From assembly GCA_900541045.1 (NCBI GenBank), contig UQID01000023.1:1-42516 (forward strand): DNA of 42,516 nucleotides. Reading direction: 5' to 3'. A program made the translations under genes and the position numbers. This document shows positions 15,974 through 23,939 of the stretch, piece after piece (the first letter of the stretch is position 1; the number at the start of each line of letters is the position of its first letter). Source of the stretch: an uncultured Collinsella sp. (GTDB lineage: Bacteria; Actinomycetota; Coriobacteriia; Coriobacteriales; Coriobacteriaceae). Below the pieces are notes generated by a model, which worked only from the letters and a program-made list of their open reading frames with translations, was not told the origin of the DNA and searched no databases.

Positions 15974-17920
15974 GTGCGCGTGGCAGGTCACGACAACATT
16001 CCAACACTTGCCGAGCAGGTTTCGCGCGTTCCCACGCAACCCGGCTGCTACCTTTGGAAAGATGCCAAGGGTGATGTCATCTATGTGGGCAAGGCAAAAA
16101 ACCTGCGTGCCCGTATGCGTCAATACGTGACGCTGCAGGACGAGCGTCAAAAGATCCCGCTCATGATGCAGCTGGTGGCGAGCTTCGACTATATCGTGGT
16201 GGAGACCGAGCACGAGGCATTGGTGCTCGAGCGCAATCTGATTGGCCAGTACCATCCGTACTTTAACGTCGATCTCAAAGACGATAAAAGCTATCCCTTT
16301 ATCGCCATTACCAAGAGCGACTTGTTTCCGGCTATTAAATACACGCGAGAGCGTCATAAACCGGGAACGCGCTATTTTGGCCCCTATACCGATAGCCGTG
16401 CGGCGCGTGAGACCATCGATACGCTACGCAAGGTTATTCCTATTTGCTCGGCATCCTGTGCGGAATGGCGCCGCTGCCGCCGCATCGTCGAATCTCATAA
16501 GGGCGAAGAAGACATCGTCAATATGATTTGCGCGCAAAACGGGCGTCCCTGCTTTGACTACCATGTCGGGCGCGGGCCGGGCGCATGCGTCGGCGCGATT
16601 TCCCCTGCCGACTATGCCAAGAACGTCAAACGTGTCGAACGTTTCTTGTCGGGCCATCGCAAGGATGTCGTTGACGAGCTTACGTCCGAGATGACGGAGG
16701 CAGCCGAGACGCTCGATTTTGAGCGTGCGGCGCGCGTCAAGCGTCGCCTGGAAGTCATTAGGGGCCTGGACGATCGCCAACAGGTCGTTTTTCCATCGAG
16801 CGTCGATATCGACGTCATCGGCTTCTATCGCGAAGAGACTATCTCTGCCGCCTGTGTCTTTGTCGTTCGCGAGGGCCGAACGGTTCGAACTTGTGAGTTC
16901 ATCCTCGATAAAGGCCTGGATGTCGACGAGGAAGAGCTTCAATCGGGCTTTCTTAAGCGCTATTACGACGAGACGGCTGATATTCCAGCCGAGATCAATC
17001 TCTCTGTCGAGCTTGAGGATGCCGAAGCGTTGGGGGAGTGGCTTGCGGGCAAGCGCGAACGCTCTTGCCATCTCCATAGGCCGCAGCGCGGCGAAAAGCA
17101 CCGCCTGCTCGATATGGCTTCCAAAAATGCGCGCCATGCCCTCATGCGCTACATGATGCGCACGGGGTATGCTGACGATCGCACCAATCAAGCGCTCCTG
17201 GAGCTCGAAAGCGCGCTGGCGCTGCCTGCGCCGCCGTTGCGCATCGAGTGCTTCGATATCTCGACGTTGCACGGCACCTTTACCGTCGCTTCGATGGTGG
17301 TATTTACCAACGGCCGTGCCGACAAGGGCCAGTATCGTCGCTTTAAAATTCAGGCCGAATTGGACGAGGCGAACGACTTCGTATCGATGTCCGAGGTTCT
17401 GGGGCGTCGCTATGCTCCCGAGCGCATGGCGGACGAGCGCTTTGGCTCGCGCCCCGATTTGCTCGTTGTCGATGGCGGCAAGCCGCAATTGACCGCTGCA
17501 ATTAAGCAACTTGAGGCGCTTGGCCTCGATATACCAGTTTGTGGCTTGGCAAAGGCCGATGAGGAAGTTTTCGTGCCGTGGGACGAGACTCCCGTCGTGC
17601 TGCCGACCGGCTCCGCTTCGCTTTATCTGATCAAGCAGGTTCGCGATGAATCCCACCGATTTGCGATTACGTTCCATCGCGAGTTGCGCGATAAGGCTAT
17701 GACGGTTTCGGTGCTTGACGACGTTCCGGGTGTGGGACCCGCCAGAAAACGTGCCATTATGCGCCATTTTGGCTCGATGAAGCGTTTGCGCGCGGCAAGC
17801 GAGCAGGAGATTGCGGAAGTTCGAGGCGTTCCGGCCGATGTCGCCAAAGCGGTCCACGAGGCACTTGTTGCATGGAATGCCGAGCGCGCCCAGGCATCGG
17901 CCAGCCGTTCCGAAAACTAA
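15974..17920 (+). CDS. uvrC: Excinuclease ABC subunit C
   Basis: UvrC makes both incisions in nucleotide excision repair. The 648-residue product contains a GIY-YIG nuclease domain (PGCYLWKDAKGDVIYVGKAKNLRARMRQY, residues 23-51), a UVR motif (TLDFERAARVKRRLEVI) that contacts UvrB, an RNase-H-like second nuclease domain (IECFDISTLHGTFTVASMVVF; LLVVDGGKPQL), and a C-terminal helix-hairpin-helix pair (DDVPGVGPARKRAIMRHFG). The likely start is GTG at 15974, directly after the murJ stop; a second GTG at 15980 is equally possible. The cysteine cluster that binds a [4Fe-4S] cluster in E. coli UvrC is altered: Cys158 and Cys193 and Cys205 are present but the third ligand position is Gly201, and extra cysteines (162, 168, 186) lie in a longer linker. 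Confidence 0.97.
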   Translation: MRVAGHDNIPTLAEQVSRVPTQPGCYLWKDAKGDVIYVGKAKNLRARMRQYVTLQDERQKIPLMMQLVASFDYIVVETEHEALVLERNLIGQYHPYFNVDLKDDKSYPFIAITKSDLFPAIKYTRERHKPGTRYFGPYTDSRAARETIDTLRKVIPICSASCAEWRRCRRIVESHKGEEDIVNMICAQNGRPCFDYHVGRGPGACVGAISPADYAKNVKRVERFLSGHRKDVVDELTSEMTEAAETLDFERAARVKRRLEVIRGLDDRQQVVFPSSVDIDVIGFYREETISAACVFVVREGRTVRTCEFILDKGLDVDEEELQSGFLKRYYDETADIPAEINLSVELEDAEALGEWLAGKRERSCHLHRPQRGEKHRLLDMASKNARHALMRYMMRTGYADDRTNQALLELESALALPAPPLRIECFDISTLHGTFTVASMVVFTNGRADKGQYRRFKIQAELDEANDFVSMSEVLGRRYAPERMADERFGSRPDLLVVDGGKPQLTAAIKQLEALGLDIPVCGLAKADEEVFVPWDETPVVLPTGSASLYLIKQVRDESHRFAITFHRELRDKAMTVSVLDDVPGVGPARKRAIMRHFGSMKRLRAASEQEIAEVRGVPADVAKAVHEALVAWNAERAQASASRSEN

Positions 17921-17945
17921 ACGCGCTTCTAAACAACTGATATAC

Positions 17946-17974
17946 ATGATTGGCTGATTTTCAATCATTTATTT
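17946..17974 (+). terminator. Weak hairpin after uvrC
   Basis: ATGATTG (17946-17952) and CAATCAT (17962-17968) form a 7-bp AT-rich stem with a 9-base loop, followed by TTATTT. It is a plausible weak terminator 25 bases after the uvrC stop. The rest of 17921-18284 (364 bases) carries promoter candidates and small hairpins described separately, and no gene that I can support. Confidence 0.4.
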
Positions 17975-18020
17975 CGCGGCGATTACCTGCTGGTTTCGGG
18001 TTTTATTAACGCTAAAACGT

Positions 18021-18052
18021 TTGACTAACCCAAGCGATAACCCTGCTATCCT
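18021..18052 (+). promoter_or_regulatory. Candidate upstream promoter of the sialic-acid operon
   Basis: TTGACT (18021-18026) and an extended TGCTATCCT (-10 TATCCT at 18047-18052) are separated by 20 bases, or 18 if GCTATC is used. Transcription from here would give a leader of over 200 nt, including a 6-bp hairpin ATACTG-TCTG-CAGTAT at 18091-18106 and an ACCCAA-G-TTGGGT palindrome at 18181-18193. Confidence 0.4.
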
Positions 18053-18109
18053 GCGGGTTGACGAAGACTGATATCTCACCTCGTCGATACATACTGTCTG
18101 CAGTATCGT

Positions 18110-18148
18110 TTGTCAACGAATTCGGTGAACGGTAGTAAATACCGTTCA
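18110..18148 (+). promoter_or_regulatory. Candidate promoter overlapped by a palindromic operator
   Basis: TTGTCA (18110-18115) is followed after 17 bases by TAGTAA (18133-18138). The -10 region is covered by a perfect 9-bp inverted repeat, TGAACGGTA (18126-18134) and TACCGTTCA (18140-18148), around a 5-base centre. A palindrome on the -10 element is the usual place for a repressor operator. The regulator is not encoded in the window; a NanR-type GntR or similar sialic-acid regulator is only a guess. GGTA-rich direct repeats (GGTAGGTAAGGTATA) follow at about 18201-18215. Confidence 0.45.
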
Positions 18149-18284
18149 AGCGGATGTACGTATCGGTCGCCGAGCGCGGCACCCAAGTTGGGTTTGTCGG
18201 TAGGTAAGGTATATGTCGTCCGCAAGTTGCGCGGGGGCAAGTTTAGGTGCCTCCGGGTAAGATTCTCTATTGATAGGAGAAGAC

Positions 18285-19898
18285 ATGGCCATCATCAACA
18301 AGGGTATGTCCAGGCGTTCGTTCCTCGGCCTCACCGGCAGCGTCGCTGCTGTCGCCGGCCTTGGTCTCACCGGCTGCGGTGGCAGCTCCAGCGACGAGGG
18401 TTCCGCTGCCAGCTCCACCGATTCCGCTAACCGTGGCGGCGGCGTGATTACCGCTGGTTCCGCTTACGCTCCGTCCAGCTTCGACCCCGCCAGCACCGGC
18501 TCCGCTGTTGGCCTGGGCGCTAACTGGCATGTCGTCGAGGGCCTTTACGGCATCGATTACCACGACTACAGCACCTTCAACGAGCTCGCCACCGACGATC
18601 CCAAGTCTGTGGACGACACCACTTTCGAGGTCACCATCCGCAAGGGAGCCAAGTTCTCCGATGGTACTGAGGTCACTGCTGACGACGTCGTCGCTTCCTA
18701 CACCGCTTGCGCCGCTTCCGCTACCTATGCTCCGTTCTTCCAGCCCTTCGAGTCCATCGAGGCTAAGGACGCCAGCACCGTGACGGTCAAGACCAAGGTC
18801 CCCAACTTCTCTCTGCTCAAGGATCGTCTTGCCATCATCCGCGTTACCCCGGCCACCCAGACCGAGGAGGATCGCGCCAAGCAGCCGATCGGCTCCGGCC
18901 CCTGGATGTACGACTCTATCTCCGATACCGAGATCACCCTGGTTCCCAACCCCGAGTACAACGGTGAGTATGCTGCCGAGGATAAGAAGATTCAGTACAG
19001 CATCCTGACCGACCCCACCGCTCGCGTTACCGCTCAGCAGGAGGGCTCCACGCTCGTTATGGAGCTCGTTACCGCTGACGCCGTCGACCAGCTCGAGAGT
19101 GCCGGCTGCAAGATCGATAACGTTCAGGGTTTCGGCACCCGCTTCATCATGTTCAACGTCGCCAAGGAGCCTTGGAACAACGTCAAGGTCCGTCAGGCTG
19201 TCATGTATGCGCTCGACACCGAGAAGATGGTCAGCAACACCTTCGCCGGCCTTGCCACCGCTGCCAGCTGCTACCTGCCCAAGAGCTTCACCAACTATCA
19301 TGAGGCTTCCACGGTGTACAAGACCGACGCCAAGAAGGCTAAGAAGCTCATCGAGGAGTCCGGCATCACCCCGGGTGCCATCACCCTGCGCACCACCGAC
19401 AACGAGCAGATCAAGGGCATGGCCGCCCAGGTCAAGAACGACCTCGACGCTCTCGGCTTCGATGTGACTATCCAGACCGATACCTCGCCGGCCACCTACG
19501 CTGCCATCGACGGCGGCGAGGCCTACGATATCCTCCTTGCCCCTGGCGATCCTTCCTGCTTCGGCGCCGACCCCGACCTGCTGCTCAACTGGTGGTACGG
19601 CGACAACGTCTGGATGCAGACCCGTTGCCCGTGGAAGGAGTCCGCTGAGTGGCAGAAGCTCCACGGTCTCATGGACGAGGCTCTTGCCGCCGAGGGCGAC
19701 GAGCAGCAGAAGAAGTGGAACGAGTGCTTCGACATCATCGCCGACAACGCCGTTCTGTACCCCGTTGTCCACGTCAAGACCGTCTCCGCTTCCTGGGACG
19801 ATCCGTCCACTGCGCCCAACGGCGAGGCCCTCGATGGCTTCAAGGGCATCGGCACGACGAGCATGTCCTTCAGGGGCGTCGCGACCGTCAAGGCGTAA
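18285..19898 (+). CDS. Family-5 extracellular solute-binding lipoprotein, probable sialic acid binder
   Basis: The ligand-capturing lipoprotein of an ABC importer of the peptide/opine/nickel class (SBP_bac_5). The N-terminus has a twin-arginine motif (MSRRSFLG), a hydrophobic stretch and a lipobox LTGC with lipidation at Cys31, then a Gly/Ser-rich tether. The mature part shows the family layout: GGGVITAGSAYAPSSFDPAST, the KGAKFSDGTEVTADDVVASY signature near residues 120-140, then KQPIGSGPWMYD, with 537 residues overall. AGGAG at 18275-18279 supports the ATG at 18285. It is first in an operon with a permease, a fused permease-ATPase and an ATPase, followed by sialic-acid genes; the arrangement resembles SatABCD of Haemophilus ducreyi and SiaEFGI of Corynebacterium glutamicum (from memory). 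Sialic acid as ligand is therefore inferred from context; a peptide ligand remains possible. A hairpin follows the gene. Confidence 0.85.
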   Translation: MAIINKGMSRRSFLGLTGSVAAVAGLGLTGCGGSSSDEGSAASSTDSANRGGGVITAGSAYAPSSFDPASTGSAVGLGANWHVVEGLYGIDYHDYSTFNELATDDPKSVDDTTFEVTIRKGAKFSDGTEVTADDVVASYTACAASATYAPFFQPFESIEAKDASTVTVKTKVPNFSLLKDRLAIIRVTPATQTEEDRAKQPIGSGPWMYDSISDTEITLVPNPEYNGEYAAEDKKIQYSILTDPTARVTAQQEGSTLVMELVTADAVDQLESAGCKIDNVQGFGTRFIMFNVAKEPWNNVKVRQAVMYALDTEKMVSNTFAGLATAASCYLPKSFTNYHEASTVYKTDAKKAKKLIEESGITPGAITLRTTDNEQIKGMAAQVKNDLDALGFDVTIQTDTSPATYAAIDGGEAYDILLAPGDPSCFGADPDLLLNWWYGDNVWMQTRCPWKESAEWQKLHGLMDEALAAEGDEQQKKWNECFDIIADNAVLYPVVHVKTVSASWDDPSTAPNGEALDGFKGIGTTSMSFRGVATVKA

Positions 19899-19960
19899 GA
19901 CTCGCTTGAGTCTGTATGCAGGATGTCGGCCGTTGGGACCGTATCCTCATAGTTGAAACA

Positions 19961-19997
19961 AAGACCCGGGCGGCAACGATGTCGCTCGGGTCTTGTA
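19961..19997 (+). terminator. Intercistronic hairpin after the binding-protein gene
   Basis: A 12-bp stem with one G-U pair, AAGACCCGGGCG (19961-19972) and CGCTCGGGTCTT (19983-19994), with a 10-base loop, ends in only TTG. It lies between the binding-protein gene and its permease. Partial termination or protection of the upstream mRNA would give more binding protein than permease, a common arrangement in such operons. Confidence 0.6.
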
Positions 19998-20055
19998 ATG
20001 AGTATCCGTACTCATATACCAGTTGGTCCTACCGACAAAAGAAAGGGGAGAGAAC

Positions 20056-21012
20056 GTGAACAACTTGCTACGTTTGATTGGAAGGCGTCTTGTGGCGCTG
20101 CCGATCATGGCATTGGGCGTCACCGTCCTGGTGTTCTTCCTTATGTCGTTCTCCAAGACCGACCCCGCCTACACGGCGTTGGGTGACGGTGCCTCGCCCG
20201 AGGCGGTTGCCGAGTACCATGAGAAGTATGGTCTGGACGACCCCTGGCCCGTGCGCTACGTACGCTATATGGGCGATTTGATTCATGGCGACATGGGTAC
20301 CTACGGCGCTGCCCGCAACTCCGTTGCCAAGCGCATCTCCACGGCCCTGCCCGTCACGATGCAGCTGACCTTCATCGGTCTTGCCATCGGTGCGGTCGTT
20401 TCGTTTTTGCTCGGCGTCATCGCGGCACTGTATCGCGACAAATGGCCGGACCAAGTGATCCGCGTCTTTTCCATCGCCGGCTTGGCAACCCCGTCGTTCT
20501 GGCTTGCCGTTCTGTTGATCCTGCTGTTCTCTTCCTACCTTAAGGTGCTCCCGGCATCGGGTGCTCTGCCTCACTTCACCACGAATCCGGTTGGCTATCT
20601 GGGACGTATGATCATGCCCGCTATCGCCTTGGCATTTCCGCTGACGGGCCAGATGACTCGTATCGTGCGTACCGCCATGGTCGAGGAGCTCGACAAGGAC
20701 TATGTCCGTATGGCTCGTGGCGCCGGCGTTCCCGAGAAGGTCGTCGTCGGCATCAACGTTCTTCGCAATGCGCTGATCACCCCGGTCACCACCCTCGGTC
20801 TTAAGATCGGTTACCTCATGGGCGGCGCCGTCGTCATCGAGGTTATCTTCAACCTCCCCGGCATGGGCACCGCGATTCTGCAGGGCGTTCAGGGCAACGA
20901 GGCGAACCTGGTTCAGGGCGTCGTTATCGTCGTTGCTCTTGCCTTCATCATCATCAACATCGTGGTTGACATGCTCTACCTGCTCATCAACCCGCGCATC
21001 AGGACGGTGTAG
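20056..21012 (+). CDS. ABC transporter permease, DppB/OppB family (sialic locus)
   Basis: One of the two membrane subunits of the importer. The 318-residue protein starts with the typical LLRLIGRRLVALPIMALGVTVLVFFLM helix, followed by the DppB-family N-terminal external loop (AYTALGDGASPEAVAEYHEKYGLDDPWPVRYVRYM) and GDMGTYGAARNSVAKRISTALPVTMQLT. The EAA-loop that docks the ATPase is visible as YVRMARGAGVPEKVVVGINVLRNALITPVTTL. Six hydrophobic segments are expected. The start is a GTG at 20056 with GGGGAG upstream. It ends 3 bases before the fused permease-ATPase. Domain order and fusion state match sialic-acid importers of the Sat/Sia type, but the permease sequence itself does not reveal the substrate. 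Confidence 0.88.
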   Translation: MNNLLRLIGRRLVALPIMALGVTVLVFFLMSFSKTDPAYTALGDGASPEAVAEYHEKYGLDDPWPVRYVRYMGDLIHGDMGTYGAARNSVAKRISTALPVTMQLTFIGLAIGAVVSFLLGVIAALYRDKWPDQVIRVFSIAGLATPSFWLAVLLILLFSSYLKVLPASGALPHFTTNPVGYLGRMIMPAIALAFPLTGQMTRIVRTAMVEELDKDYVRMARGAGVPEKVVVGINVLRNALITPVTTLGLKIGYLMGGAVVIEVIFNLPGMGTAILQGVQGNEANLVQGVVIVVALAFIIINIVVDMLYLLINPRIRTV

Positions 21013-21015
21013 ATT

Positions 21016-23031
21016 ATGGTAAAGATTCGAGAGAAGCAAACCGAGCAGCTCGAGAAGGCTACCTCCAAGGGGCTCAAGCTCGGTGGCTGGAAGAAGATGA
21101 CGCTGTCTTCTAAGATTGCCGCCGTCGTTCTGGTGCTGGTCGCCCTGACTGCGATTTTGGCGCCCCTTCTTGCCCCCTATAGCCCGGTCGAGATCTTTAC
21201 GGCTCGCCAGGCTCCCGGCAACGGATTTATCTTCGGTACCGACGATAAGGGTCGCGACATTCTGTCGCGTATGCTCTACGGTGGTCGTTACTCGCTGATT
21301 ATCGGCTTTGGCGCTACCGCTATGGCTTTGGTCTGTGGTTCCGTTGTCGGCGCTCTTGCAGCGGTTTCGCGCAAGGCCGTTTCCGAGACGATCATGCGTA
21401 TCCTGGACATCATCATGTCCATCCCGGGTATCGCCCTCGCAGCCGTTTTCGTTTCCATCCTGGGCAATTCCGTGCCGTCGATCATCTTTGCGATCGGCTT
21501 TATGTACACCCCGCAGATCGCCCGTATCGTGCGCGCCAACATCGTGTCCGAGTACGGTGAGGACTATGTCCGCGCGGTCATCGTGTCCGGCGCCAAGGCT
21601 CCGTGGATTCTGATCAAGCATGTTCTGCGCAACTGCATCGCTCCGATTATGGTCTTCACCGTTACCCTGGTCGCCGACGCCATCATCTTCGAGGCCTCGC
21701 TGACCTTCATCGGCGCCGGCATCCAGGAGCCCACCGCTACCTGGGGCAACATTCTCGCCGACGCTCGCGGTGGCGTGCTCGCTGGCCGTTGGTGGCAGGC
21801 ACTGTTCCCGGGTCTGGCCATCATGATCACCTGCCTGGCGCTCAACATCCTCTCCGAGGGCATTACCGACGCTATGGCTGCCGCTCCCTCCGCCGCCCTG
21901 GATCCGACCGATTCCTCCAAGCGTCGCGAGGCCGACCTGCTGGTCTCTGACCCCGTTCGTGCCTACAAGGAGCAGGCTCAGTCCCTGTCCGCCCGTCTTG
22001 GCGCCCTGCGCGATGTCGAGCTCAAGCGTAACGACCGCCATGTGCCCGACGAGTCCGTTGAGCCGATTCTTTCGGTCCGCGATTTCTGCATCCAGTTTGA
22101 GCATCACGGTGATATCAACGTCGTCGACCATGTCAACTTTGACGTCCGTCCTGGTCAGACCATGGGCCTGGTGGGCGAGTCCGGTTGCGGTAAGTCCATC
22201 ACCACGCTGGCCATCATGGGCCTGACCGATGAGGACGAGCACCTTTCCGGCGAGGTCCTCTGGGAGGGCCGTGACCTGCTCAAGATGAGCAAGAAGGAGT
22301 GGTTCGGCCTGCGCGGTACCGATATCGCCATGGTCTATCAGGACGCCCTGTCCTCGCTCAACCCCTCTATGCTCATCTCTGCCCAGATGAAGCAGCTCAC
22401 CAAGCGCGGCGGCACCCGTAGCGCCGAGGAACTCCTGGAGCTCGTGGGCCTCGACCCCAAGCGTACGCTCGAGAGCTATCCGCACGAGCTTTCCGGTGGT
22501 CAGCGTCAGCGCGTTCTGATCGCTATGGCCCTTACCCGCGACCCCAAGCTGGTCATCTGCGACGAGCCCACGACCGCTCTGGACGTTACGGTCCAGAAGC
22601 AGGTCATCAAGCTGCTCAACGACCTTCAGGCCAAGCTCGGCTTTGCCATGATCTTCGTTTCGCACGACCTGGCTCTGGTCGCCGAGGTTGCCCATAACAT
22701 CACGGTTATGTACGCCGGCCAGGTTATCGAGCAGGCGCCCACCAAGGAGCTGCTCACCAACCCGATTCACGAGTACACCCGCGGCCTTCTGGGTTCCGTC
22801 CTGTCCATCGAGAGCGGTTCGGGCCGCCTGCACCAGGTGCCCGGCGCCGTTCCGAGCCCGCGCGATTTCCCCAAGGGCGATCGCTTCGCGCCCCGCTCGA
22901 GCCATCCGCGCATTGGCCTGGACACCCGTCCGGTCTTCAAGCGCGTGCCCGGCACCGAGCACTTCTATTCCGAGCTCCCCGATGAGGTGCTCAAGGCAAA
23001 TGGTTTGACCCCTCACGCGGAGGTGATGTAG
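21016..23031 (+). CDS. Fused ABC permease (DppC-like) and ATPase (DppD-like)
   Basis: A 671-residue fusion of the second membrane subunit with the first ATPase. Residues ~30-290 are the DppC-type permease: a leading helix (IAAVVLVLVALTAILAPLLAPY), FGTDDKGRDILSRMLYGGRYSL, and the EAA loop YVRAVIVSGAKAPWILIKHVLRN (185-206). A linker of about 50 charged residues joins the ATPase (from ~350): Walker A GESGCGKS (387-394), signature ELSGGQRQR, Walker B LVICDEPTTALD and SHDLALVAEVAH. The peptide-transporter C-terminal extension is present but the cysteine positions of GCRF.PRCP are replaced (GDRFAPRSSHP), so no Fe-S cluster is likely. The same fusion is known in SiaG of C. glutamicum-type systems (from memory). 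ATG 21016 follows the preceding stop by 3 bases. Confidence 0.9.
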   Translation: MVKIREKQTEQLEKATSKGLKLGGWKKMTLSSKIAAVVLVLVALTAILAPLLAPYSPVEIFTARQAPGNGFIFGTDDKGRDILSRMLYGGRYSLIIGFGATAMALVCGSVVGALAAVSRKAVSETIMRILDIIMSIPGIALAAVFVSILGNSVPSIIFAIGFMYTPQIARIVRANIVSEYGEDYVRAVIVSGAKAPWILIKHVLRNCIAPIMVFTVTLVADAIIFEASLTFIGAGIQEPTATWGNILADARGGVLAGRWWQALFPGLAIMITCLALNILSEGITDAMAAAPSAALDPTDSSKRREADLLVSDPVRAYKEQAQSLSARLGALRDVELKRNDRHVPDESVEPILSVRDFCIQFEHHGDINVVDHVNFDVRPGQTMGLVGESGCGKSITTLAIMGLTDEDEHLSGEVLWEGRDLLKMSKKEWFGLRGTDIAMVYQDALSSLNPSMLISAQMKQLTKRGGTRSAEELLELVGLDPKRTLESYPHELSGGQRQRVLIAMALTRDPKLVICDEPTTALDVTVQKQVIKLLNDLQAKLGFAMIFVSHDLALVAEVAHNITVMYAGQVIEQAPTKELLTNPIHEYTRGLLGSVLSIESGSGRLHQVPGAVPSPRDFPKGDRFAPRSSHPRIGLDTRPVFKRVPGTEHFYSELPDEVLKANGLTPHAEVM

Positions 23032-23859
23032 ATGAGCGAGACCGCAGTCAACGGCGTCGAGCCGATCATCTTCCTTGATGACGTCCACGTCACCTTTAGG
23101 ACCCGTACCGGCTCGATTCTGCACCCCAACCTGGTTCACGCCGTCCAGGGTGTAACGATTAAGCTCATGCCCGGCCAGACGATCGGCATCGTCGGCGAGT
23201 CCGGTTGCGGAAAGTCAACCACCGCCAACGTCATGTGCGGCCTGCAGGCCCCCACGAGCGGCAAGGTCTACTTTAAGGGCAAGGACGTTACCAAGCGTAC
23301 CGCCGAGGACCGTCGCCACATGGGTCGCGTCATCTCGGTCGTGTTCCAGAACCCGGCCACGGCGCTCAACCCCCGCATGGTCGTTCGCGAGCAACTGCTC
23401 GACCCCATGCGCGTCCACAACTTGGGTACCGAGGCCGAGCAGGAGAAGCGCGTCAAGGAGCTCTTGGAGCTCACCGGTCTGCCCAGCTCCGCCGCCGAGG
23501 TTCTTCCCGGCCAGCTTTCGGGCGGCCAGCGCCAGCGCGTGGCTATCGCGCGTGCCCTGTCGCTGAACCCCGATGCCATCATCGCCGACGAGCCCACCTC
23601 GGCTCTGGACGTTTCGGTCCGCGCGCAGATTCTGAACCTGCTGACCGACCTTAAGAAGGAGCTCGGCCTGGCCATGGTGTTCATCAGCCATGACATCCAG
23701 ACGGTCCGCTATATCTCTGACGACATCATCGTTATGAATGGCGGCAAGATCGTTGAGCAGGGCGAGGCCAAGCAGGTTTTCCAGCACCCCCAGGACCCCT
23801 ACACCAAGATGCTGCTCGGCGCTGCGCCGTCGCTGCTGCATCCCAAGCTCGGCGAGTAG
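23032..23859 (+). CDS. ABC transporter ATPase, DppF-like, short form (sialic locus)
   Basis: The second ATPase of the importer: 275 residues with Walker A GESGCGKST, Q-loop VVFQNPATALNPRM, signature LSGGQRQRVAIARAL, Walker B AIIADEPTSALD and H-loop FISHDIQTV. It stops soon after QDPYTKMLLGAAPSLLHPKLGE, so it lacks the ~60-residue cysteine-bearing C-terminal extension found on OppF-type proteins, including the one at 41160-42188. The ATG directly follows the TAG of the fused permease-ATPase, consistent with coupled translation and 1:1 assembly. It is the last transporter gene; a strong hairpin (23876-23903) separates it from the catabolic genes. Confidence 0.9.
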   Translation: MSETAVNGVEPIIFLDDVHVTFRTRTGSILHPNLVHAVQGVTIKLMPGQTIGIVGESGCGKSTTANVMCGLQAPTSGKVYFKGKDVTKRTAEDRRHMGRVISVVFQNPATALNPRMVVREQLLDPMRVHNLGTEAEQEKRVKELLELTGLPSSAAEVLPGQLSGGQRQRVAIARALSLNPDAIIADEPTSALDVSVRAQILNLLTDLKKELGLAMVFISHDIQTVRYISDDIIVMNGGKIVEQGEAKQVFQHPQDPYTKMLLGAAPSLLHPKLGE

Positions 23860-23875
23860 CCTCGCTTTCCCTCCC

Positions 23876-23903
23876 GTGCGCCCGGTTCCCTTGCCGGGCG
23901 CAC
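23876..23903 (+). terminator. Hairpin between transporter and catabolic genes
   Basis: A perfect 10-bp GC-rich stem, GTGCGCCCGG (23876-23885) and CCGGGCGCAC (23894-23903), with an 8-base loop. There is no T run after it, so it may mark an mRNA processing or stability point rather than a full stop. No promoter is evident before the next gene. Confidence 0.5.
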
Positions 23904-23939
23904 CTCCGTTGCGATTTCGAAAGGTTGGGTTCACGAGCC

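Noticed and set aside
18053..18284. A known riboswitch in the long sialic leader
   Set aside because: Only short hairpins are present, and I recognise no conserved core of any riboswitch class.
20068..23139. A very long open frame antisense to the transporter genes (over 1000 codons)
   Set aside because: Codon bias of the highly expressed sense genes removes stops from the opposite frame. The translation is a low-complexity run of Asp, Gly, His and Arg with no recognisable domain, and there is no ribosome site. Similar antisense frames lie opposite gap, pgk, gpmI and oppA.
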